Source of the DNA: Nymphalis io
Taxonomy: Eukaryota > Arthropoda > Insecta > Lepidoptera > Nymphalidae
Direction of reading: 5' to 3'
Length of the DNA: 64,000 nucleotides
NCBI RefSeq assembly: GCF_905147045.1
Contig: NC_065901.1
Coordinates: forward strand, 5,704,001 to 5,768,000
Shown here one piece after another: positions 1 to 9,638 of this stretch. Made by a program: the position numbers and the translations under genes. The number at the start of each line of letters is the position of its first letter. The stretch's first letter is position 1. A model generated the notes under the pieces. It did no database searches. It worked only from the letters and a program-made list of their open reading frames with translations, and had not been told where the DNA came from.

Positions 1-359
1 GTAAATACATATTTTATGACACACCAAATAGGCTAAAATAATCACTCGAATAACCAGCAAAATTTTAGGTTGAGACAAGTCGTTTTCCATTGTTAAATGA
101 ATCGAACCGCCGCTTCAGAGTAGTTAGTTTTTAAGAGGAATAACTTCCACATCAACTCATGAAAACACGTAAGTTTTATTATAACCTTAATCTAATAATT
201 TATCTAGATAAAAAAATAAAAAAAAAACAACGATATGGCATTATGATTTTGGTGAAAGACTTTACTTGACACAAAAAATGTATTTGTCACCTGTAACAAT
301 AATTATAACTCTTCTAAATATCTTACTTGAAAGCATACCATCACTTTATTCTAATGCTG
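1..359. other. Unassigned AT-rich DNA
   Basis: No gene, repeat copy or RNA gene is recognisable here. The sequence is AT-rich with short A runs. Confidence 0.5.
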
Positions 360-526
360 GTTGATGGAAATACATGTGGCAGATTTTCATCCAACACGTG
401 TTAGTTTCCTTACGTCATTTTGCTCCACCGCCTAGCAAAAATTAAGCATGTGAAAACTCAGAGGTTCAGACTTAAACCAGCATTTTTCGATTCAGATTCA
501 CGTTTTCTCACTAATATCTATACCAA
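360..526 (-). mobile_element. Degraded family B tRNA-derived SINE
   Basis: On the minus strand this follows the family B body. The segments that read ACATGTGGCAGA, TTTCCTTACGTCATTTTGCT and AAATTAAGCATGTGAAAACT on the plus strand align in order with intact copies such as 56312-56605. The tRNA-like head is nearly unrecognisable. Divergence is much higher than in the copies at 13.3, 33.8 and 56.3 kb, so this is an old insertion. Confidence 0.6.
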
Positions 527-604
527 GTTTGTAGTCCACATGTGTGTCACATTTATTTTATATCCCACATTTTATTTCAGAAGTTTGATTAATCGTTTTA
601 TTCG

Positions 605-1005
605 CAGCTTCTATTACTACCGGACTACCCGTGCTATTACCACTATTTTCATTTCATTAACCTATGAGTAAAAAACCCTTGTAATAAATTACATGGATTT
701 TTTCATTCACTGAAATAATACTAATCAAAAGCGCTTTGATTTTATAGATTGATTAAAACACACCGGCAGATGACTCATCAGATATTCTACCGCTAAACAG
801 CAATTCTTCGTATAGTTGCGTTCCGGGTTGACGGGTGAGTGCGCCAGTTGAATCACAGGCACAAGTGACATAGCATCTTCGTTCCCAAGGTTGGTGGTGC
901 ATTGGCGATCTAAAGAATGGTTAATATTTCTTACATCGCCAATGTCTATGAGCGATAGTGACCACTTAACATCATTAGGTGGCCCATCTGTACGTCTGCC
1001 TACTT
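605..1005 (+). repeat. Duplicated block X-A, copy 1
   Basis: The block consists of about 150 bp of non-SINE sequence (X, about 605-764) followed by a truncated family A copy (about 765-1005). X is homologous to 5308-5462, sharing for example ATTTTCATTTCATTA and CACTGAAATAATACTAATC. In both places it runs into family A at the same point, near ACTCATCAGATATTCTACCGC. The shared breakpoint means X and A were copied together rather than inserted independently. Homology stops at the A-rich end near 1005. Confidence 0.75.
765..1005 (+). mobile_element. Family A short retroposon, 5' truncated and old
   Basis: This matches family A from ACTCATCAGATATTCTACCGC through the ACATTTCTTAC-like and CACTTAACATCATTAGGTGG segments to an A-rich end. 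It lacks the first 40-50 bp of complete copies. The 3' stem-loop motif carries a small insertion (ATCATTAGG instead of ATCAGG). It is part of the X-A duplicated block. Confidence 0.75.
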
Positions 1006-2083
1006 ATAACATAAAGAAAAGATTAAATAAGAACAATAAATAAATATGAAGTAATAAAATAAATAGATTTTTTTTATTATTATAATAATATATAAAGACG
1101 AACCAATAGTATACGCGCCACGCACACACAAGGGGGTTGACGAAACAAGAGATCGTCATACCTTTTGCTTTTGCATGTCGGGACATGCAAGTCGGTCTTA
1201 CATCCAAGGTGGTGTTTCAAATCAAAAACAGCAATCCATTAGTTTTTTCCTTATAAATCAATAATTATAAAGTTACAATAAAAAACTTATCTATGTTAGC
1301 GTCTAAATATAAAGAGGCTGTTTTTTTCCTTCGTCTATTGTTACATATTTTACGACAATTAATTTAAATAAGCCATATATTAAGGCTATTATTTTATAAA
1401 ATAGTTCAACGCGAGCGTTCACCGTCTCCAGCCATAATTACTGAAATCGATTGATGTCAGCGCAGCTTGTTCACTCATTTAATGTGCATTTATGTTTATA
1501 GTTATAATCGTAATAATTATCATAAAAAGTATACGTTTAGAACGATTTGATAAAAGAAGTAAAAAAGAAAACCTTTTTTAATTTAGATCAATCATTAGAG
1601 TTTTCCCAGGCCCATATCAAAATGATGTTACGGCAAAATTATAAGCCTATAGTTACCAGATTAGTGCGATAAAGTATTATAAGTTTAAAAAAAACTCACG
1701 CAGATGAGATCGCAACCCGTTGATCACATATCTTCCATACCAGATGAAAACCGATTTTGGCAGCCTGCCACGGGTAAATAGCTGAAACCAGAAATTGTCT
1801 TATTTAATACAGTAACATATATTTTAATGTAAGTAGGTTTGTGTGTTATTAAATTGTAGTTTTCGTTGTAAAATTTCAAGATTTAACAGCAAATATCACT
1901 GTTTTATTCAATAGAAACGTATGTATTTACGATTCAGCTCGTGTTTGCCGGTGACGGATACATCATTAGGAAATTTACGTAAATCGGAAGTAATTCCAAG
2001 ACGTATGTATATCAACTAGTATCTATAGTGCGTAGTAGATTCAATTTTAAATCTTCTATCTTAGCAAGAAACGAGGTTTTAAC
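1006..2083. other. Unassigned AT-rich DNA
   Basis: No gene or repeat copy is recognised. The only local structure noted is a 9-bp hairpin, TTGCATGTC-GG-GACATGCAA, at 1171-1190. The short open frame on the minus strand here is rich in Phe, Tyr and Leu from AT bias and has no coding character. Confidence 0.4.
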
Positions 2084-2780
2084 ACTTCAGAGGGCAACTA
2101 ACTCACTATTACGAATACGTTATTAGTAAAAGTAAAAAAAAGTAAGTAAAAGCCTGTAAGTGATCCTTTGTTCTAGAATAGAATTAGAGCCTATTGCACC
2201 ATTAATTGATTGGTTGACTTTATTATTACTGTTTCATTATTCTTTACAAATAGACTCTCGATAACAGGTTACACCAATATATAGAATAGAATAATATTTC
2301 ACTTAAAGTTCAAGGACAATTATGTTGACTTAATAAGATTTCTAAATAAAAATAAATTTATAATTTGTTGAAGCCTAAAAATATATGTTGAAGAGTTCTT
2401 GAATAGTCCTTGTCCTCTTCGTTGGACGTTCTACTTTAAGAGATAAATTTTAATTTAGATAAGAAATTATTTTTTTGTACTATTTTATATTACTTACTGC
2501 AAAACTGTATGAATTTCATTGTGATTATATTGTTTAAATATATGTTTTTTTTATACCACCTGTCGGTAAGTGGTCACCAACGCCCATAGACATTAGCATT
2601 GTAAGAAATGTTAATCATCGCTAACTAAGATGTTATGTCATTTGTGCCTGTAATTACACTGGCTCACTCACCCTTCAAACCGGAACACAACTATACCAAG
2701 TACTGCTGTTTTGCGGTAAAATATCTGATGATTGGGTGGTACCTACCCAGACGAGCTTGCACAAAGCTCTACCACCAGTA
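2084..2780 (-). repeat. Inverted duplication, left arm (Y'-A')
   Basis: The reverse complement of this stretch aligns with 5463-6140. About 460 bp of non-SINE sequence (Y', 2084-2550) and the adjoining family A copy (2551-2780) both take part. Clear anchors are TATTACGAATACGTTATTAG, TGATCCTTTGTTCT, GAGCCTATTGCACCATT and GTTGAAGAGTTCTTGAATAG. Identity by eye is roughly 80 percent with small indels. The outer end of homology is near the CTTCAGAGGG motif at 2085-2095. Confidence 0.8.
2551..2780 (-). mobile_element. Family A retroposon inside the inverted duplication
   Basis: The copy is in minus orientation from the 3' stem-loop (CCACCTGTCGGTAAGTGG) to the 5' end (CTCTACCACCAGTA). Two segments are missing: the outermost A-rich tail, and about 30 bp in the middle between CATCGCT and AACTAAGATG. 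The 5' half is close to the complete copies. Confidence 0.85.
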
Positions 2781-5111
2781 AATGTAATTATGCTCTTGAC
2801 GTTTTCGTTGCTATATATTTGGCTTACTGAAAATTATGTTCACAATACACTGTTCAAACTAATTTTGTTTTTTCTGCCAGAAGAACTAAATCAATGAAAT
2901 GATAATGATACAAAAAGTTTGTGACGCTTGTTTGTGTGCTTTAGATAAAACACTTGAAGCAGAATAGCTGTTTCGGTCAGTTTAGTACACCTTCTAATAT
3001 TTTTCCTCGCTGAAGCCATATGAGTGAAGAGTAGAATAAACCCCATTTAAACTCGTAGGTATCATATTTCTTGTTAAGTGTGTGTCGTGCACTCTAAGGG
3101 TTTTTTTAAGCGTGGGGTATCGAGCATTTAAGCGCCTCAACTCGCCGCGTGGTGGCTAGACATACTAACCCCAGTGAATGGAATAAAGGAGCGCGATTCT
3201 TGGATTACCAAACAGAAGCTTAATATTTTATTACAAAAAGCATATTATGTTCATTCAATCCCTATACAGGATTTTTAAATGCAAACTAAAAAAAAATCAA
3301 TAAAATAAATTGTTTATTTTCGGGCGTCGACTGTTTTTATTTTCCTACCGATAGATTTACTGATTACCGACAGCAAACGGAACATTGTCCCTCTAAATTG
3401 GCTTTATGATTGCGATCGTGTCACGACACAGTTTACATACCGATCATTCATTAGCCCGAACGATAGGACGGACATCACTGAGCTCGACATTTATGTAGCT
3501 GGAAAGCACAGAGTTTGCAAAGCGAATGGAAATGGAAAATAAAAATCAAAACGTTTACTACATGTTGGTATCCAATATATATGTAGGTAACTTATGTAAT
3601 TTTTGATGTATATGTAATAATGAAATTAAAATATTTGAAAATAGTATATTATTTACGAACAGATTATATGATCGAAACACATTTTTTCCACTTGTCCACT
3701 TGGACACTAAATTTAGTGCAATAAAGACAACAATTTTCTTCTGTCTATCTTTCTCTTTTACTTTAATAATGTCGATATGATTCGTTACTTTTACATCTGT
3801 TTGAATTGTATAGAGTCAAGAAGCATAATATAAAATCGAACTTCAAAGAAACGCTTAGTCAGAAGCAGGAATATAATATATTAATCCACTTTACGAGTCA
3901 ACGGTTTCTAAACGTTCATCTTTCAGGACACAATACGCTTCAGTTCTTGAAACTTATACATATAAAATACAGAAACACCCACGATATTTGAAGAAGTTTA
4001 TTTTCAATTTATAAGACTCAACGTATCGGTATAAAATTTGAATACAATTTATGTGAAAGTAATAACAAGTTTAACTTCTAGGAAATACTTCTGAAATACA
4101 AAATGAATTGATTTTGCCGGATTAGTTTTCAAACGATTATATTTTATATTTAATTTTATTCCTATGTTGATTTAAGGCGTTATAAATATACATTTAGGAG
4201 CGTGAAATTGTCGATTTCAATAATAAATAAATGTGTTTCTCATTCGTTTTATTATTCTGTTTTGCATTAATGCAACCCGTATTGATCTATTACGGTTTGA
4301 AGTACAAAGCCGTTTGAAGAAACGAATCATAATATTTCAGGTCCAATATAGTTGGTGTAAGTTTCTTGAAATGAAAGTTTCTTGATGATAACTAAATGTC
4401 CCGTCAGTCTTAAATAAATGAAAAAATAGCTGATTTTCATATCTTCATCTGCGTGATACACTAGGCATATATTTAAGTTTATTCCGACTATTATGCCGAC
4501 TGATCAACATATTGGCGGCGGGAATACGGTCAACGACTGACCATAGCCGGGCAATTGACAAACATGTTGGCTTTTTATATATTTTTATTTAGGTAACTAT
4601 TTGTAATAAACTTTCAAACAGCTTTAATATGACCAGTAGTGACGTCATTAGCACAGACATTGAAAGAGTTAAGAGTTAAAATTTTATTTATGTACAAACA
4701 CGAGGAAGTGTATTATGAACGAATTTAGTTAAATTATTTAAATTTTGCACAGTGAATTCAATTTCAATGTTCTCTAAGTGGTCTATATTTAGTTCCCCTA
4801 ATGAGGGTTACAACCGTTAATTTTTAATGAAAAGCATTTCCTTTCCGTTTTTAGGTCAGGTTGTGATAATTATAACATGCCTAAAATTATTCACAAACAT
4901 ATCTTGGTTGACCTATTTCTATCACTACACTAATAATAATCTAGATCAATATAAATATTGATATTAATATTTTTTATAAGACAATTGAGTTATTGTCGCT
5001 TATCGCACAAGAACTGTTGTACCCCGAAAAAAATGCCTAATAGGTGTACTACCTTAGTGAAGTTTACGGCGGTATATCTTCATCCAGTAAAGTTAAAAAG
5101 CACCAACTGAT
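2781..5111. other. Spacer between inverted repeat arms, unassigned
   Basis: About 2.3 kb without a recognisable gene, RNA or repeat copy. A segment at about 3330-3490 is richer in G and C than its surroundings and contains several short dyads (for example around TGCGATCGTGTCACGACACA), but nothing allows a function to be assigned. Confidence 0.4.
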
Positions 5112-5319
5112 CAAGCACCACTGAATTTTTATGTGCTTAATTTGTTATTATAATTCATCTCGTGCTTGACGGTGAAGAAAAACATGGTGAGAAAACCTGC
5201 ATGTGCCTAATTTCACTGAAATTCTGCCACATGTGTATTCCACCGCATTGGAGCAGCGTGGAAAAAAAGGAGAGGAGGCCTTAGCTCAGCAGTGGAACAT
5301 TCACAGGCTATTACTGTAC
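5112..5319 (+). mobile_element. Family B SINE, head missing
   Basis: This matches the family B body from AAGCACCACTGAATTTTTATG to CAGGCTATTACTGTAC. The tRNA-like head is absent. Two internal deletions are visible: one around the missing CAACCCG, and one removing the TGGAATAAGCTCCAAACC segment. It abuts block X of the neighbouring duplication directly. Confidence 0.8.
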
Positions 5320-5690
5320 CCGTGCTATGACCGCTATTTTCATTTCATTACCAATGAGTAAAAAAACCCTCGTAATAAATTATATGGATTTTTTCTATCA
5401 CTGAAATAATACTAATCTCGATTCGATAATACTAAATTCGATTTTATAGATTTATTAAAACACATCGATAGATAACTCATCAGATATTCTACCGCCAAAC
5501 AGAAATACTTCGTATTGTTTCTTTCCGGATTGACGGGTGAGTGCGCCAGTGGAACTACAGGCACAAGTGACATAACATCTTAGTTAGCGATGGTTAACAT
5601 TTCTTACAATGCCAATGTCTATGGACGTTGGTGACCACTTACCAACAGGTGGCCCATGGCTTGTCCGCCTTCCTATTCTATAAAAAATAA
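5308..5690 (+). repeat. Duplicated block X-A, copy 2
   Basis: This is homologous to 605-1005. It carries an additional tandem copy of about 21 bp (AATACTAA-TCGATT unit) at about 5408-5450 that copy 1 lacks. Family A begins at about 5463. This copy continues into block Y, so it is the only place in the window where X, A and Y are contiguous. Confidence 0.75.
5463..5690 (+). mobile_element. Family A retroposon, 5' truncated
   Basis: The copy runs from AACTCATCAGATATTCTACCGC to the tail CCTTCCTATTCTATAAAAAA. It lacks the first 40-50 bp, and the TTCCCAAGGTTGGTGGCGCATTGG segment is deleted. The 3' stem-loop is present as CCACTTACCAACAGGTGG. Confidence 0.85.
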
Positions 5691-6140
5691 ACATATATTT
5701 AAGCTATATAATCACAATGAAATTCATAAAGTTATACAGTAAGTAATATAAAATAGTACCAAAAAAATATTTTCTTATCTAAATTAAAATTTACCTCGTA
5801 AAATAGAACGTCCAACGAAGAGAACAAGGTCTATTCAAGAACTCTTCAACATATATTTTTAGGCTTCAACAAATTATATATTTATTTTTATTTAGAAATC
5901 TTATTAAGTCAACATAACTGACCTTGAACTTTAAGTGAAAATAAATTTTAAGTTTTGTAAGTACATGGTAAATATATATAGAATGAAACAGTACTAATAA
6001 AGTTCACCCATCGATCAATGGTGCAATAGGCTCCAATTCTACTCAAGAACAAAGGACCACTTACAGGGTTTTACTTACCTTTTTTACTTTTACTAATATC
6101 GTATTCGTAATAGTCAGTAAGTTACCCTCTGAAGTATAAA
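5463..6140 (+). repeat. Inverted duplication, right arm (A-Y)
   Basis: Family A is followed by about 450 bp (Y, 5691-6140) that is the reverse complement of 2084-2550. Anchors are CAAGAACTCTTCAACATATA, GGTGCAATAGGCTC, ACTTTTACTAATATCGTATT and TTACCCTCTGAAGT. Homology ends just after TCTGAAGT at about 6136. Confidence 0.8.
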
Positions 6141-6194
6141 AAGACACTTTATCTAATTTCATGTAGCGGTATTGCGATCTCCAAAATCCAGCCT

Positions 6195-6605
6195 AAGATC
6201 CTGTACTGATCTTCACACAGGCCAAGAAGAATCTCTACAGAAACAAGAGTCGAACAAACGGATAAGTATCTTGTAGTGATAGGAATATCGCGTCATACAA
6301 AACTGACAACTGCAGCCACGGCGGTAATTCTCAAGGCTAAGTAGAGGTCTGTGCTGTGTTGTATATAGTACTTGCGTAAACACAAGTGACAGAAAAGATT
6401 TCAGCTGTAGGGCCAACGATTTTATATGACTTCGGAGGCACATAAGTGTAATTGCAAACAACTTCCAGTTTTTCAGATCTCTGACTGTTACTGAAAATTT
6501 CTCGACAAAAAACTCAATAACATTTATTATTAGTCCGCCCGTGGTTTCGAACCCAGAACCTTTAAGCCTGCGCCCTTGTAAGGTAACCAATAGACCAACG
6601 AGGCT
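6195..6605 (-). mobile_element. Family D tRNA-derived SINE, old copy
   Basis: The minus strand starts with a tRNA-like head. Its A box-like sequence is TGGTCTATTGG and its B box is GGTTCGAAACC, which lies within GTGGTTTCGAACCCAGAACC on the plus strand at about 6541-6560. The body follows family D as seen at 15327-15531 (GTGCCTCCGAAG, AAATCGTTGGCCCTAC, TGAAATCTTTTCTG) and ends near GAGATTCTTCTTGGCC. The 125-residue open frame on the minus strand at 6213-6590 lies wholly inside this element and is not a gene. Confidence 0.6.
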
Positions 6606-7560
6606 GTCAGTGTAATATATAACAGAACCTTTTTACATTTTTTTACATTTTAGTGTTTGGAAGATCAAAGGGCTACTTTCAAAGGCTTTATTCTAAGTTT
6701 TCGTAAGGAGTTGAAGAGGATGTGTAAGAGATATAGGTCGCGATAAGAGAGACGCTTTTCATACTGATACTATAAATGTGTAGTACTTTTTTTAAGATAT
6801 AAATTTCTTATAGAAAATGTCACAATTACATTTTGGTAAAAGAAGCACATTTTCTTCGCCCTCATCTTTAAAGTTCAATTTGAAGGATTATATTTTTAAA
6901 GTGCAGGTAAGGAAAATAATCATTATATGCTTAATCTTTTTCAACTCACCAGTTAAATACAAATAATATGTAGTCTGATGTACCCACTGATGTTTATTTT
7001 TGCTTACGACTAGTTTTATATTTCACATTTTAATTACAAATACTATCCCTTTTATTTTTCTGAGCTTCAACTCTATCAAAAGAGAATAGAAATAAAGGAA
7101 AACCCGTCTAGATTTTTCAGGGAGTAATTCAGTTATTTTCTGACCGTGCATCTATTGAATTTGTCTTGTCTATTGAAAAAGGGAACGAAGGGCTTTGTTG
7201 GCGAAACAAATTAACTTTCCGATTTAGTCATATCTAACCCTTTTTTGCTTTAGCTGTTTTATGATTTTATGCTTTATATATTTATTTTTATACTTTACTA
7301 TGACAAATTTTACTTGGAGATTACATTCAAAGTAAAATACGCTCCATAACAGTAAAAACTTTTAGCCGATTTTTCGAAAATAATAGGCTAGATTACGATA
7401 TAACGAAGTCACCTAAACGACAATAATGATTCATAAAAACTGTTTAAAATTAACCCAACCGAGTCTTTTTTAAATTTATAACATCTAAAAATTATAGTTA
7501 TATATAACGTATACGTTAGCAGATTATAATGAGCATATATAATATCTATATAACATTTTT
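6606..7560. other. Unassigned AT-rich DNA
   Basis: No gene, RNA gene or repeat copy is recognised. Confidence 0.4.
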
Positions 7561-7850
7561 TATATAGAATAGGAAGGCGTACGAGCATATGAGCCACCTG
7601 ATGATAAGTGGTCAACAACGCCCATAGACATTGGCATTGTAAGAAATGTTAACCATCGCTTACATCACCAATGCGCCACCAACCTTGGGAACTAAGATGT
7701 TGTTATGTCCCTTGTGCCTGTAATTACACTGGCTCACTCACCCTTCAAACCGGAACACAACAATACCAAGTACTGCTGTTTTGCGGTAGAATATCTGATG
7801 AGTGGGTGGTACCTACCCAGACGAGCTTGCACAAAGCTCTATCACCAGTA
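7561..7850 (-). mobile_element. Family A retroposon, near full length
   Basis: This copy serves as a reference for family A. On the minus strand it reads from ACTGGTGATAGAGCTTTG, through GGTACCACCCACTCATCAG and AGGGTGAGTGAGCCAGTG, to the 3' stem-loop region and a tail CCTATTCTATATA. Complete copies are about 290 bp and end A-rich, so they behave like LINE-mobilised retroposons. The family is very common in butterfly genomes, but I cannot give its database name. The open frame on the plus strand starting MRHQPWELRC is antisense to the element and recurs in other copies. Confidence 0.9.
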
Positions 7851-8628
7851 AAAAAATTTATAACATATTTTGATATAATCGTAATTATTATGGATTACAT
7901 CATATACCCGGGACATTTAATTTTCTTTGACTTCATAATTACACAAAAGCAGATACAGTGTACATCATTAATCATAACCTATCCTAAAACTATAAACTAT
8001 TTTGATGTCAAAACTTCATATCATACAACTTCAAACGTGTCAGTAGTTAGCGTGAATAAATACGTTTCATCTTCATTTAAATTCCTTTTACATTTTCTTT
8101 TTATAAATAAAGGTATTTGAATTGAAATTAATTATATAATAATGTATTATCTAGAAACGAACGATATAACATAAGTCTCTTATTGACAATTTTTCTTTAC
8201 CAAATTACTTTGTAAATTGATTGTTCGTTACATAATGTGCAAAATTGTTAGACCGTCACATTTTATAAAGCATATATATAATGAATATAGAAACCTTTGA
8301 ACCCAGGTATTCCACTCTCATACAAAGTACCATTACCTGAAAATGCTTAAACCTCTTAACCTTTGTAAAATCTGACCTCATTTCTTTGGAAGTAAATTAA
8401 AAAAAAAAAAAAACAAAAAACTATATTCACAATAAAATTAAAATAAATACTTTGAAGTCCGACAAATATTTATACATATTATTATTTTTCAGTGTTAAGT
8501 GATTTATATATTTCTAAAGACGTATAACTTGCGTTTAGTGGAAATTATAACAACCTAGCTATTAAGAATCGAACCTGCGAATGCTACATCTATATTATTA
8601 CGTTGAGCAATATAGACATTCAGCGCAT
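7851..8628. other. Unassigned AT-rich DNA
   Basis: No gene or repeat copy is recognised. A poly-A run lies at about 8398-8412. Confidence 0.4.
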
Positions 8629-8907
8629 TATTTAATCAGCAGATAGTTACGACTATGTCGCGCCGTCTGATTAAATAAAACTCTAATATAGGTTACAGAT
8701 AACATTTGCCCGATATTTATCGCGCAGCGTCTAAGTCCAATACAAAACGTAGATCTAGGCTAGCCGGGACAAAAATAAACAAATCAATGACTAGGCTTAT
8801 TTCCGGCATGCAAATGTGGTTCCGATGCGCTCGCTTTGAAAATGTTATTGCGAAATTGTTCTATATCTGATCTAACGTTTATACGAAACGTGAATGTTAG
8901 ATCAGAT
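8629..8907. repeat. Two perfect hairpin dyads
   Basis: TATTTAATCAG at 8629-8639 pairs with CTGATTAAATA at 8667-8677. An inner dyad, ATAGT/ACTAT, lies in its loop. ATCTGATCTAAC at 8865-8876 pairs with GTTAGATCAGAT at 8896-8907, with an inner CGTTT/AAACG dyad. No transposon family is recognised. Eroded foldback elements or template-switch events are both possible. Confidence 0.6.
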
Positions 8908-9059
8908 TTAAACTGAACCTTGTCAATTCACTTTATATTAATATCTCTCGAGTCCAAAATATTACGAGTATGCAGTAAGTAATAATCTGCTTTGTATATA
9001 TATATTACGATTTTTGTAAAAGTGCTATAAAAATTATGAATATAGTTCTTTTAGATAGA

Positions 9060-9357
9060 AATAACTTCGAAACGAGTGGTAACGTTTGATTTTGAAGAAA
9101 TTTGGCAACTCCTTTCTTTGTCGCACTTCCAAAAAATGGAATTCCTTACCAGCTCACGTGTTCCCCTCCTCTTACAACCCGGGTTCCTTCAAACGAGGCG
9201 TGAAGAGGCATCTTGCGGGCCGGCAAGGCGAAGGCGGCTAGTGCAGAACGTTTTTCCCGTCTGTACTGGCCGTCGTCGCGTTTGGACTCTACTACCACTT
9301 ACCATCAGGTGGAGTAGAGTCATTTACCCTCCCGGCGAATATAAAAAAAAAAAAAAA
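9060..9357 (+). mobile_element. 5'-truncated LINE: ORF2 C-terminal end plus 3' UTR
   Basis: In the frame of TGG at 9137, the sequence encodes a peptide containing KWNSLPAHVF, FKRGVKRHLAGRQGEGG and then TAG near 9240. This resembles the WNSLP-type C-terminal tail of reverse transcriptases in insect non-LTR retrotransposons. About 100 bp of 3' UTR follows, containing a strong stem-loop (9285-9321), and the copy ends in poly-A at about 9344-9357. Only the last 180 or so coding bases survive, as expected for a dead-on-arrival insertion. The clade was not determined. Confidence 0.75.
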
Positions 9358-9570
9358 AGTACTTAGTAAACTTTATTTGAATAATCTATATTTTCAATTT
9401 AAAATAAAAATGGGAAAAGAGAAATAAGGACGGTTGATTAAACTTTAACCACATTTAATACAACTATTTATTGTGATAAGTTTGAATATAATGGCGCTAC
9501 TTGTGTTCCTGCAGATATCCACTTACATGTATTTAATGTTTTATGGGATAAAAAAGTATTATAAATAAGA
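9358..9570. other. Unassigned AT-rich DNA
   Basis: Nothing is recognised between the LINE fragment and the hairpin that follows. Confidence 0.4.
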
Positions 9571-9638
9571 TTAAAAAAGAGGGCATTACTTGTTTCTGTT
9601 TATAGAAAAAACAGAAACAAGTAATGACCTCTTTTTAA
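9571..9638. repeat. Long near-perfect hairpin
   Basis: CATTACTTGTTTCTGTT at 9584-9600 pairs perfectly with AACAGAAACAAGTAATG at 9610-9626 across a 9-base loop. Pairing continues outward through GAGG/CCTC and an A/T run to about 9571 and 9638, with one mismatch. It has the size of a small-RNA precursor, but nothing shows that it is transcribed. A template-switch palindrome is the simpler reading. Confidence 0.8.

Noticed and set aside
6213..6590. 125-residue minus-strand frame
   Set aside because: It lies within a family D SINE copy, including its tRNA-like head.
9076..9366. 96-residue plus-strand frame ending in poly-Lys
   Set aside because: It is out of frame with the LINE ORF2 tail present in the same DNA. 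The Lys run is the poly-A tail.
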